A stretch of 46,523 nt of DNA, taken from the IMG/VR virus record IMGVR_UViG_3300023178_000083, positions 1 to 46,523 of that record. One strand, 5' to 3'. Below, piece after piece: positions 16,001-24,003 of this stretch (position 1 is its first letter; every line of letters begins with the position of its first letter). The notes beneath the pieces are model-generated. The model saw nothing but the letters and a program-made list of their open reading frames with translations, was not told the origin of the DNA and did no database searches. The stretch is from a virus. Both the position numbers and the translations under genes were made by a program.

Positions 16001-16300
16001 ATGACAGAATACGAAAAATTGCTCGACAAGATGCACTTCACGATTGGATCAACACTCATGGATAACGATTTCTCTAGAAAGATCGACAACGCCGAAGAAT
16101 CCGAAATCTTACGATCTAATCGAAAGACATTTATGGAGCTCAAAGTTATGATGATGCGTCTAGAGCGTGAATTATTCGGAGAAAAGAATTATGAAGAAGA
16201 TGAAACGGAAATTTCCGATCGGAACGTTGGTCCAAGTAAGAATACCGAGAATGGGAGAAGAGCCACACGTTCTCCTCGGGTTGGTGATTTCTCATGTTGA
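16001..16300 (+). CDS. Small acidic protein, unknown
   Basis: 99 residues, ATG five bases after AGGAG. Residues 1-65 are helical and acidic (LLDKMHFTIGSTLMDNDFSRK...). The last third is low in order, rich in Arg, Ser and Asn, and overlaps the next gene's frame by 110 bases, so this tail may be an overprinted extension. No family recognised. Confidence 0.6.
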   Translation: MTEYEKLLDKMHFTIGSTLMDNDFSRKIDNAEESEILRSNRKTFMELKVMMMRLERELFGEKNYEEDETEISDRNVGPSKNTENGRRATRSPRVGDFSC

Positions 16301-16445
16301 ATACGACCTACGCATGCAACCCAAAGAAACCGAACCACGATGCGAAGTTTTCTTCGGCCCTAATCCCTGGCTGCCTCACATGCATGTCATCCCAGTTGCT
16401 GTGGGTCATCTTAAATCCATCTCACGACACTACACAAAAAAATAG
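16191..16445 (+). CDS. Small basic beta-rich protein, unknown
   Basis: 84 residues from ATG 16191, with CGGAGAAAAGAATT upstream. The pattern FPIGTLVQVRIPRMGEEPH, VLLGLVISHVEYD, HVIPVAVGHLKSISRHYTKK suggests a small SH3/KOW-like barrel. Its start lies inside the gene at 16001 in another frame. Function unknown. Confidence 0.6.
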   Translation: MKKMKRKFPIGTLVQVRIPRMGEEPHVLLGLVISHVEYDLRMQPKETEPRCEVFFGPNPWLPHMHVIPVAVGHLKSISRHYTKK

Positions 16446-16453
16446 GAGCTAAT

Positions 16454-16708
16454 ATGTCACAAGAGTATTTCATACCCGTACCTCTCACGCAGGCCATCAA
16501 AGAATGGTCAGACCAAGAATTGGTCGAACTTATCTCGAACACTGAACATCGTCTAGAAAAGAACAAGTACGATGTGAACGAAGCAGCCTTATGTTTATAT
16601 GACACCGCCAAGACGGAATGGGTTGCCAGACATGGAAACAAACCGTGTCCAAAAGTAATCGCACCCACCGAGTTTGTGTTCGAAGGAGACACCTATGACA
16701 CCTTTTAA
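16454..16708 (+). CDS. Small helical protein, unknown
   Basis: 84 residues; ATAGGAGCTAAT precedes the ATG. LTQAIKEWSDQELVELISNTE forms an amphipathic helix, and the C-terminus is FEGDTYDTF. No family recognised. Confidence 0.65.
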   Translation: MSQEYFIPVPLTQAIKEWSDQELVELISNTEHRLEKNKYDVNEAALCLYDTAKTEWVARHGNKPCPKVIAPTEFVFEGDTYDTF

Positions 16709-16844
16709 GATCAGAAGGAAATTACGATATACCACGAAAGGACTGGCACTCGGTGCAAGTTGTTGTCTATGTATTTACGGGACACTCCTTCTTTGCACAG
16801 CGAAATCTATTTTACGAATGCAGACAACCCGGGTGGATATGTGA
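16695..16844 (+). CDS. Small hydrophobic peptide
   Basis: 49 residues from ATG 16695, five bases after a strong AAGGAG. Basic N-terminus (KIRRKLRY) then a hydrophobic span GLALGASCCLCIYGTLLLCTA, so it could be a membrane peptide. It overlaps the previous gene by 14 bases and the frame of the 16769 gene by 76, so one of the two frames may be only a by-product. Confidence 0.35.
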   Translation: MTPFKIRRKLRYTTKGLALGASCCLCIYGTLLLCTAKSILRMQTTRVDM

Positions 16845-17038
16845 TAGGACAGTTATATCGACACACAGGCAGTACCCTCACATTCGTAACCACAAGTCTT
16901 GCGAAAGTAGAGGTGTACCCAGGCGTAGGAGATTACGTCTGGTGGTACGAAGTCTTGCAAGAAGGCGTCATCAAGGGTATTCGCAAGGAAGACTTTGATC
17001 TCGCACTCGAGTTAGGCAAGATCGAGCTTGTAAAATGA
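16769..17038 (+). CDS. Unknown 89-residue protein, start unclear
   Basis: The frame is convincing (LRDTPSLHSEIYFTNADNPGG, WWYEVLQEGVIKGIRKEDF), but the first ATG (16769) has no ribosome binding site. The frame remains open back to 16709, immediately after the previous stop, and the upstream residues (IYHERTGTRCKLLSMYL) look like real protein. A non-AUG start after AGAAGGA (16714-16719), or a frameshift from the ATG at 16695, would explain this. Confidence 0.5.
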   Translation: MYLRDTPSLHSEIYFTNADNPGGYVIGQLYRHTGSTLTFVTTSLAKVEVYPGVGDYVWWYEVLQEGVIKGIRKEDFDLALELGKIELVK

Positions 17039-17056
17039 ACAAACACACAGTACAAT
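17028..17056 (+). promoter_or_regulatory. Sigma70-like promoter for dnaE
   Basis: TTGTAA (17028-17033), overlapping the end of the previous gene, 17 bp, TACAAT (17051-17056); AAGGAG follows before the ATG. Confidence 0.65.
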
Positions 17057-17080
17057 ACTCATTGACCAAGGAGAAATTAT

Positions 17081-20000
17081 ATGAGTAGAACACCAAAACA
17101 TTTCGTAGGACTCCACGCACACGACGGTTTTTCAACCTTCGATGGCTTGGACTATCCTCAAGACCATATCGACTTCGTAAGAGAGAACGGTATGAACGCA
17201 CTGGCCATCACAAATCATGGCCACATGAACTCTTTCGCACATGCGTACCTTCACGTACAAAAGCTAAATGCGCAAGGAGCTAATTTCAAGTTTATCCCAG
17301 GTTGCGAGATGTACGTACATCCTGACCTGCAAACTTGGCAACTTCAATACGATCTTGCTAAAGCAACAAAGAAAGACGACAAGATCGAAGTGATGCGAAT
17401 CAAATCTTTGTTGACTAACCTAGACACACCTCTCTCCGCTTCGATTGCCAACGACATGGTCGAAGCTTCCGATGAAGATGAAGGTCTTACAATCGAGAAC
17501 GAAGAGGAAACAAAATCTGGCAAGTTTTATGACCCAATCAAAAGACGCCACCACCTTGTTGTCCTCCCGACTACATCGACAGGTTTACAAAGATTGTTCC
17601 ATCTTGTCTCTCGTGGCTATAACGAAGGTTTCTATCGCTTCCCTCGTGTAGACTATAAGATGTTACGAGAAGCAGCCAAAGGTGGCCACATCATCGTATC
17701 TAGCGCATGTCTGGGTGGCCCGTTATCCTATGAAGTGTTTCGTCACTTCCAAGACAAAGGTTTCGATGATCTTGTCCCCGAGTTGTTGGATGATCCCGAC
17801 ACACTCGAACGAGTCCTCGAATCTGTTGGCAACGGTTATCGTGACCTCGTCAATGCCGTTGGAGTCGATGGTGTTTTCTTAGAACTACAATTCAATAAAC
17901 TCAACGCACAACACCTTGTGAATCGTGCACTTATCGAGTTTGCCAAACGCAACGATCTCAACGATAAACTAATCGTCACATGTGACTCTCACTATTCACG
18001 CCCAGGTCATTGGAAAGAACGAGAGTTGTACAAGAAGCTTGGTTGGTTAGGACATACAAACTTTGATCCTTCGCAGCTCCCGCAATCTATCGAAGATCTC
18101 AAATGTGAGTTGTACCCAAAGAATGCAACACAAGTATGGGATTCATATAAGACTACCACTGTAAACTACGATTGGTACGACGATGACCTTGTTTGTGACG
18201 CAATCGAAAGAACACATGAGATTGCTTACGAAAGAATCGAAGACATCCATCCAGATACGAAGATGAAACTTCCATCGTACACTATTCCAAAAGGTAAGAG
18301 TGCGAACCAAGCGTTAATCGAAGCAGCTAAGAAAGGCCTCGTCGCTAAAGGACTTCATACGCAAGAGAAATATGTGACACAACTGAAACACGAGTTACGA
18401 ATCATCTTCGAAAAAGAGTTTGCTGAATACTTCCTTACGACCAAAGCGATCATCGACTTGGCTAAGAAACACATGTTTGTCGGTCCGGGTCGTGGTTCTG
18501 GTGCAGGTTCCCTTGTGAACTACGTCCTTGGCATCACCGATGTAGACCCGCTCAAATATGGTCTTCTATTCTCAAGGTTTATGGATCCTAACCGTTCCGA
18601 CTATCCCGACATCGATACAGACATTGGTGATCGTGATAAATTACTTCACCTCATGCGAGAAGAGTTTGGCAACGACAACATCGTACCTATCTCGAACTAC
18701 AATCGTTTCCAACTTAAATCGTTGGTGAAAGACATCTCCCGATTCTATGGTCTAGACTTCTCGTATGTGAATAAACACCTCGCACCTCTCGAATCAGATG
18801 TGAAACAAGGTCTACGTGCGAATGGTATCGAAACCAACGGTCCTGTACAGCCTACCCTCGAATGGGCGATGGAGTATTCACCCTCATTCCAACAACTCAT
18901 CACCGAGCATCCTGAGATTGCCGAACCAATCGATGTTCTATTCAAACAGAATAAAGCACTTGGTCGGCACGCTGGTGGCGTTATTGTTTCAGAGAACATC
19001 GCAGAGCGCATGCCTCTTATCAAAGCACGTGGTGAACTACAAACACCGTGGGTTGAAGGTGCGTCATACAAACACCTCGAACATTTCGGTTGGGTAAAGT
19101 TTGATTTGCTCGGTTTGGAAACCCTTCGTATCATCGAGCGCACGATCGAGCTTATTCTGAAAAGACGCAAAGGTCGTAAAGAAGTGACATTCGGTATGAT
19201 CAAACACTGGTTCGACGAGAACATGGGTAATGACGTGATTGACTGGAATGACCAAAGCGTATACAAAGTGTACGAAGAGGGTCGATGGGCTGGTATCTTC
19301 CAATGCACAAACAATGGTGCACAACGAATGTTCCAGCGAGCTAAACCCCAATCAATCCTTGACATTGCGGCTCTTACGTCAATCTATCGGCCTGGTCCTC
19401 TTGCGATGGGTATCGATAGAAAGTACACCAAAGCAAAAGCTGACCCACAATCGATCACCTACGATCATCCGATCCTCGAGGAGATCCTGTCTGAAACGTA
19501 TGGTATGTTGGTATTCCAAGAACAAACGATGGCTATCGTAAATCGTCTTGGTCAAATACCCCTCGATGAATGTAATGCCATTCGTAAGATGATGAAGCCT
19601 CAACAATCCTCGGGTGATGCGAAGAAGAAAGCGAAAGCTCTTAAAGATCGTATCATGACAGGTTTCAAAGCTAGTGGTCTTCGCCACGATCAAGCCGATA
19701 AACTATACGAGAACATCATGAAGTTCACTGCCTATTCTTTCAATAAGTCTCATGCGGTTGCTTATGCGATGGATTCGTATTACTGTGCATGGTTAATGAC
19801 ATACTATGAAGAGGAATGGTTGTGCGCATACCTCGAATCTATGGAAAAGAATGCCGACAAACGAAACAAAGCATTCTCCGAGGTGAAAGCGCTTGGTTAT
19901 GAAATCGTACCAATCGACATCAATTATGCTACAGATTCATGGGCTATCCTCGAAGGCAAGAAGTTTATGCCATCGTTTGCATCGTGCAAAGGTATTGGTC

Positions 20001-20692
20001 AGGCGGCCATCGATGAAATCATCAAGTTTCGCAATAGACTTAAAGACAAGAAATTCACAACGATCGAATCGCTTCTCTTTGATTCACAAATGAATTGGAA
20101 GGTGAGTAAATTCAATAAGAAAGCGATGGAGTCGTTAATCCATATCAAAGCTTTCGAATCTATGGACATCGTCGGTCCCGGTAAGACATTCGCTAACTAC
20201 CATCACATGGAGCAAGCTCTTATCCCGGGTTGGTCGAAATGGAAGAAGAAGCTCAAGTCAGATCCTTCTAGAGGATACAACGACATGCTCCTATCCATTG
20301 CCGATACAGTCGACACTCTTCCATACAATCGAAAGCAAATCATCGAAAACGAAATGAATCATCTTGGTTCTGTCAACATTGGTACAGTTATTCCTCCTCG
20401 TTACGCTCGTGTATTCGAAGAGAAGAACTTCAAGCCAATCGATGAATACGAAGATCCTACAGATGCATACTGGTGGATTGTCGTCAAAGCCGTAAAGAAG
20501 AAGACTAAGACAGGCAAACACTATCTACGTCTACGTGTGATGGGATCTAACGGTAAGCAAGAGTGGATGAACTGTTGGGGCTGGAATGGTGAGGAAAATG
20601 TCGCACCATACACAGTGTGCGTTGGCATCGTATCTTCCAACCACTATGGAAAATCAACAAAATGGTCGAAGATGCGTATCTTCTTAGGATGA
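17081..20692 (+). CDS. dnaE: DNA polymerase III alpha subunit (C-family, DnaE type)
   Basis: Replicative polymerase, 1203 residues, a little longer than typical DnaE. The N-terminal PHP domain is clear (FVGLHAHDGFSTFDG, ITNHGHMNSF). The palm has GPGRGSGAGSLVNY and the catalytic PDIDTD with Asp at about 510, 512 and 514. Later blocks include ALTSIYRPGPL, MLVFQEQTMAI and SFNKSHAVAYA. An OB-like C-terminal segment ends the protein. Together with UvsX and gp41-type proteins this is a mixed replisome: T4-like recombination parts but a bacterial-type polymerase instead of family B. No clamp or proofreading subunit is visible in the window; the PHP domain may supply an editing activity. Confidence 0.93.
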   Translation: MSRTPKHFVGLHAHDGFSTFDGLDYPQDHIDFVRENGMNALAITNHGHMNSFAHAYLHVQKLNAQGANFKFIPGCEMYVHPDLQTWQLQYDLAKATKKDDKIEVMRIKSLLTNLDTPLSASIANDMVEASDEDEGLTIENEEETKSGKFYDPIKRRHHLVVLPTTSTGLQRLFHLVSRGYNEGFYRFPRVDYKMLREAAKGGHIIVSSACLGGPLSYEVFRHFQDKGFDDLVPELLDDPDTLERVLESVGNGYRDLVNAVGVDGVFLELQFNKLNAQHLVNRALIEFAKRNDLNDKLIVTCDSHYSRPGHWKERELYKKLGWLGHTNFDPSQLPQSIEDLKCELYPKNATQVWDSYKTTTVNYDWYDDDLVCDAIERTHEIAYERIEDIHPDTKMKLPSYTIPKGKSANQALIEAAKKGLVAKGLHTQEKYVTQLKHELRIIFEKEFAEYFLTTKAIIDLAKKHMFVGPGRGSGAGSLVNYVLGITDVDPLKYGLLFSRFMDPNRSDYPDIDTDIGDRDKLLHLMREEFGNDNIVPISNYNRFQLKSLVKDISRFYGLDFSYVNKHLAPLESDVKQGLRANGIETNGPVQPTLEWAMEYSPSFQQLITEHPEIAEPIDVLFKQNKALGRHAGGVIVSENIAERMPLIKARGELQTPWVEGASYKHLEHFGWVKFDLLGLETLRIIERTIELILKRRKGRKEVTFGMIKHWFDENMGNDVIDWNDQSVYKVYEEGRWAGIFQCTNNGAQRMFQRAKPQSILDIAALTSIYRPGPLAMGIDRKYTKAKADPQSITYDHPILEEILSETYGMLVFQEQTMAIVNRLGQIPLDECNAIRKMMKPQQSSGDAKKKAKALKDRIMTGFKASGLRHDQADKLYENIMKFTAYSFNKSHAVAYAMDSYYCAWLMTYYEEEWLCAYLESMEKNADKRNKAFSEVKALGYEIVPIDINYATDSWAILEGKKFMPSFASCKGIGQAAIDEIIKFRNRLKDKKFTTIESLLFDSQMNWKVSKFNKKAMESLIHIKAFESMDIVGPGKTFANYHHMEQALIPGWSKWKKKLKSDPSRGYNDMLLSIADTVDTLPYNRKQIIENEMNHLGSVNIGTVIPPRYARVFEEKNFKPIDEYEDPTDAYWWIVVKAVKKKTKTGKHYLRLRVMGSNGKQEWMNCWGWNGEENVAPYTVCVGIVSSNHYGKSTKWSKMRIFLG

Positions 20693-20698
20693 TCGTGG

Positions 20699-20704
20699 TA
20701 TAAT
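20699..20704 (+). promoter_or_regulatory. Possible -10 box before the cytosine methyltransferase
   Basis: TATAAT at 20699-20704, without a good -35. ACAGGAGAG precedes the ATG at 20725. Confidence 0.3.
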
Positions 20705-20724
20705 AATCCAAAACAGGAGAGACT

Positions 20725-21921
20725 ATGTCTGAAACAAACGAGCCCAAGTGGGCAACGATGGTTCCTCTTATCGGAGGATCCGCCTTTGGTTGTCACAAGG
20801 CAACCGGTACGAAACCCCTATACAACATGAGTTATACACCTTTTGCAGCGAACGAGGCGTTCTTCTATCGACACTGGGATGAGATACCCGTATTCCTTAT
20901 CGATGAGGGCAATGACCCAAAGGAATCGTTTCCTGAACAGCTTGATTTCGTAAACTCGGTGTGCCCGTGTGCCGGATTATCACAATTGTCTACTGCCAAA
21001 TCTGGTAGTGCACAACGAGACAGTATGAACAAGTGGATGTTCGAATCTGCCGAGTATGTGCTAGGCTATGTGAAACCACGAGTGTTCTGGGGTGAGAATG
21101 CACCTGCGTTATTCACGAACTCTGGCAAAGATGTTCGTGAGAAGCTACGAGAGATCGGGACTAAACATGGTTATTCATTTTCATTGTATAAGACGAGCAC
21201 ATCGAAACATGGTGCACCTCAACACCGAGATCGTACATTCTATTTCTTTTGGGATTCAGAGCACGCACCGATCATGAACTGGTACGACAGGTACATGCCA
21301 GAACTCGAAGACTTTTTGAATCAAATCCCGGCGAGCGCATCGGGACAAGATGAGTTCATTTCAAACAAAGACGTCAATGATTCTCTTATTCGCAGGTTCG
21401 TACAACAGAAGACTATGCAGAGACACGAACTTTTCATCAAATCAGAAGGAAACTCAAAAAAGCCAAAGCATTCGTATTGGCGATGGTTAGAGAAAAAAGA
21501 CTTGATGAACGAATGTCTCCAATGGATCGAAGAGAAATACGGGAAAGACGAAAAAGATTACAAGAGACTTCTAAACGCAAAGACAAAACTTGACAATGGC
21601 AAAAATTATATGGTCCCAGGCCCGTTCTTCTTCGATAAGAAGGTGAATGCGATGGTCGGCCGTACAATCACATCCACGATGCATCCAATAGAAGAAAGAT
21701 ATTTGAATATACGAGAAGTGATGCACTTGATGGGCATGCCTCATGACTTTGAGTTTTCACCGTCTGAATCGGGTGCAGCGTTGAACATGCTAGCACAGAA
21801 TGTACCTTCGTTCACAGCGGCAGACATGACTACTGAAGTGCTTAAGTACCTTCGTGGTGAACTCGAGATGAGCGAACAATCATTCCTCATGCAAAACAAT
21901 TTCAAACAGAAAACAATTTGA
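20725..21921 (+). CDS. DNA cytosine-C5 methyltransferase-like enzyme
   Basis: 398 residues. The C5-methyltransferase motifs appear in order: motif I-like PLIGGSAFGCHKATG, motif IV CPCAGLSQ with the catalytic Cys near 82 (PCxG), motif VI GENAPALF (ENx), motif VIII QHRDRTFYF (QxRxR), then IREVMHLMGMPHDF and LAQNVP near the C-terminus (motif IX-X region). The target recognition region in between is divergent. Possible roles are self-protection from restriction or DNA modification. It lies just before a ThyA-family gene that may act on dCMP. Confidence 0.78.
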   Translation: MSETNEPKWATMVPLIGGSAFGCHKATGTKPLYNMSYTPFAANEAFFYRHWDEIPVFLIDEGNDPKESFPEQLDFVNSVCPCAGLSQLSTAKSGSAQRDSMNKWMFESAEYVLGYVKPRVFWGENAPALFTNSGKDVREKLREIGTKHGYSFSLYKTSTSKHGAPQHRDRTFYFFWDSEHAPIMNWYDRYMPELEDFLNQIPASASGQDEFISNKDVNDSLIRRFVQQKTMQRHELFIKSEGNSKKPKHSYWRWLEKKDLMNECLQWIEEKYGKDEKDYKRLLNAKTKLDNGKNYMVPGPFFFDKKVNAMVGRTITSTMHPIEERYLNIREVMHLMGMPHDFEFSPSESGAALNMLAQNVPSFTAADMTTEVLKYLRGELEMSEQSFLMQNNFKQKTI

Positions 21922-21946
21922 AAATATTCCTTGGTCGGAGTATAAT
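21918..21946 (+). promoter_or_regulatory. Sigma70-like promoter for the ThyA-family gene
   Basis: TTGAAA (21918-21923, overlapping the upstream stop codon), 17 bp, TATAAT (21941-21946). Confidence 0.7.
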
Positions 21947-21972
21947 GCTAGTGGGTAACCGCTAGCATTTTT
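21945..21972 (+). terminator. Hairpin with T run, overlapping the -10 box
   Basis: ATGCTAGTGG (21945-21954) pairs with CCGCTAGCAT (21959-21968) around a GTAA tetraloop, with one G-U pair, then TTTTT. It would end methyltransferase mRNA; transcripts from the overlapping promoter would begin near 21953 and lack most of the left arm. Confidence 0.6.
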
Positions 21973-21988
21973 CATTTATGGAGTACAC

Positions 21989-22855
21989 ATGGACACATTC
22001 AAAGATCTTAATTCCGCCTTCTGCGAATCACTTGCAAAACTTAAACGCAAAGGCTCAAACGTATCATCCCGCGGATCGAATCAAAGAGAGATGTTGTTTC
22101 ACAACATTTGTATCCTCGATCCCACCGCACTCACAATCGCACCTCCTATTCGTAAGTTCAAACCCACGTATGCAATCGCCGAATGGCTTTGGTATCTCAG
22201 TCGTGACAGACAGGTCAAGAACATCGGTAAGTTTGCCGACGTATGGAATCAAATACAAGATTCAAAAGGAGAATGTGAATCGAACTATGGCGAATACATG
22301 TTCAATCAACAACATGGAATGAAAACGAACACCACGCAGTGGGAATGGGTTCGAACAGAACTTCTATCAGATCGAGACACCCGTCGTGCAACAATAGCGA
22401 TTAATCAACCTCGACACAAACATGCTAATACAAAAGACTACACTTGTACGCAATATATTCACTTCTTTATCCGAGACAACAAGCTACACCTCGGCGTGAA
22501 TATGCGTTCTAACGATGCAGTGTTTGGTTTTTGTAATGATGTATGGACATTCTGTATGTTTCAACAACTGATGCTTAATGAGCTCAACATGCTCGGTGCA
22601 AACGTAGAACTTGGTCACTATTATCATCAAGCTGGTTCCTATCACGTGTACGAGAAACATTGGCGAATGATGGATCTAATCATCAACAATTATCGTAAGA
22701 CGCATCGAAAGAATTATCCAGATTTGAAAAAATACAAATTAAAAGATACAATAACAACTGAGGCAATCATGCCTCATGCGTTACCACATACAGATATCAC
22801 CCTTGACCAAATTAAACAACACACAAACGAAATTATGGAGTTAATCTATGTCTAA
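21989..22855 (+). CDS. ThyA-family enzyme: possible dCMP hydroxymethylase or dTMP synthase
   Basis: 288 residues of the thymidylate synthase/dCMP hydroxymethylase family: catalytic Cys near 153 (YTCTQY), NMRSNDAVFGFCNDVW, and the C-terminal LGHYYHQAGSYHVYEKH. Aligned by eye without gaps to E. coli ThyA (RSCDVFLGLPFNI), the base-reading Asn177 falls on Asp184 here, the change that marks dCMP-specific enzymes such as T4 gp42. The neighbouring Asn183 leaves room for a shifted alignment that keeps Asn. Because ThyX at 12107 can already make dTMP, a dCMP-modifying role is attractive. It overlaps the next gene by eight bases. Confidence 0.7.
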   Translation: MDTFKDLNSAFCESLAKLKRKGSNVSSRGSNQREMLFHNICILDPTALTIAPPIRKFKPTYAIAEWLWYLSRDRQVKNIGKFADVWNQIQDSKGECESNYGEYMFNQQHGMKTNTTQWEWVRTELLSDRDTRRATIAINQPRHKHANTKDYTCTQYIHFFIRDNKLHLGVNMRSNDAVFGFCNDVWTFCMFQQLMLNELNMLGANVELGHYYHQAGSYHVYEKHWRMMDLIINNYRKTHRKNYPDLKKYKLKDTITTEAIMPHALPHTDITLDQIKQHTNEIMELIYV

Positions 22856-23318
22856 CATACTCGAACAAGCAAATAACATTATCAACAATAGAAGTGAAGA
22901 GAAAGAACGCCAATATGGCCCAATGGGCGAAGGCTTTGAACGTGCAGCAATGATCGCATCTGGAATGTCTGGTAAAGAATGGACTGCCCATGACATGTTC
23001 ATCGCTATGGTCGCACTCAAATTCTCTCGACAATCATATAACTTTAAAGAGGATAATCTCCTCGATGCCGTCGCCTATATTGGTGCTTGGCAAAATTACA
23101 TCAATGACACAGGAGCGAAAAATGCGAAGAGCGAGAAAACTCTTCTCACAGAGGAAGAGAAGAAACATTTCGAAGAAGAGGATACGCAGGACCCGGACTT
23201 TGCGGACCAATCGTTTCACGGGCAGGAAGTCACTGCGTCATCCCCTTACGAAGAAACTTTCACGACGTCTCACCCGAGACATTTCTTAGACACGCTTATC
23301 AACTTAGGAGAAAAATAA
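22848..23318 (+). CDS. Unknown protein with a nucleotide-metabolism-type N-domain
   Basis: 156 residues. Residues 15-90 (RSEEKERQYGPMGEGF, ...AHDMFIAMVALKFSRQSYNFKEDN, LLDAVAYIGAW) match my memory of small phage domains (DUF6378-like) with an E-R-xx-YG start and K-xxR...DN-xD-xxxY end. The C-terminal 65 residues are acidic and probably disordered. Its place between ThyA-family and dUTPase genes fits a nucleotide-related role, but that is inference. Confidence 0.65.
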   Translation: MSNILEQANNIINNRSEEKERQYGPMGEGFERAAMIASGMSGKEWTAHDMFIAMVALKFSRQSYNFKEDNLLDAVAYIGAWQNYINDTGAKNAKSEKTLLTEEEKKHFEEEDTQDPDFADQSFHGQEVTASSPYEETFTTSHPRHFLDTLINLGEK

Positions 23319-23761
23319 TGAAGATTGCAAAAATACGTGATGTGAAAACACCAACAAGAGGCACCCAAGGATCTGCTGGTATTGATTTCTACGTGCCAAA
23401 CGATTACCCTAATTCCTTACGCAGAGTTGCGCCTGGTGAACGATACTTCATTCCATCGGGTATCAAGGCGAACGTACCAGAAGGATTCGCTCTGATCGCA
23501 ATGAACAAATCTGGTGTAGCACTGAAGAAAGGCCTGATGGTTGGCGCATGCGTCGTAGATTCAGATTACCAAGGAGAGATCCATCTCCATCTAGTCAACA
23601 CAGGCACTGCAGACGTCACAATCGAAGCTGGTGAAAAACTGACTCAATTTCTGCTTATTCCCGTTGACCATTGTCCTGTTGAGGTAGTTGATGAAAACGT
23701 TCTTTTCGAGACAGAGACAGATAGAGGAGCTGGCGGGTTTGGATCCACAGGCATCAAATGA
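23318..23761 (+). CDS. dut: dUTPase
   Basis: Hydrolyses dUTP to dUMP and pyrophosphate, limiting uracil in DNA and feeding thymidylate synthesis. All five motifs of the trimeric family are present: SAGIDFYV (1), NKSGVALKKGL (2), GACVVDSDYQGEIHLHLVN (3), AGEKLTQFLL (4) and RGAGGFGSTG (5). 147 residues is standard. TAGGAGAAAAATAATG couples it to the previous gene, and its stop overlaps the next start. Confidence 0.95.
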   Translation: MKIAKIRDVKTPTRGTQGSAGIDFYVPNDYPNSLRRVAPGERYFIPSGIKANVPEGFALIAMNKSGVALKKGLMVGACVVDSDYQGEIHLHLVNTGTADVTIEAGEKLTQFLLIPVDHCPVEVVDENVLFETETDRGAGGFGSTGIK

Positions 23762-24003
23762 AATGTTATCTCGTATGGTATCGATTGATTGGAGATGATC
23801 GTGATTATATTAGCGGTGTAGCACGTAATTACGAGAGAGCCGAAAGAATGGCAGAAACTCTTGAATTGCATCTCCAATCAATCGATCTGAACGTAGAATC
23901 CGTGGGTGTCAAAAGTGGCATTCACGGAGAACTTTATCTAGACGAAGAATTTCACATGAGGTGGTCAGTGATACCGCCAGAATCGGAGGAAGAAGATGAA
24001 TAA
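23758..24003 (+). CDS. Small acidic protein, unknown
   Basis: 81 residues overlapping the dut stop (ATGA) and the epimerase start by eight bases. N-terminus CYLVWYRLIGDDRDYISGVA suggests a strand-rich small domain; the C-terminus is EEEDE. No family recognised. Confidence 0.65.
   Translation: MKCYLVWYRLIGDDRDYISGVARNYERAERMAETLELHLQSIDLNVESVGVKSGIHGELYLDEEFHMRWSVIPPESEEEDE

Noticed and set aside
18745-19365. A 206-codon minus-strand frame.
   Set aside because: It is antisense to the dnaE palm region, has Arg/Ser/Cys-rich shadow composition, and no ribosome binding site or promoter.
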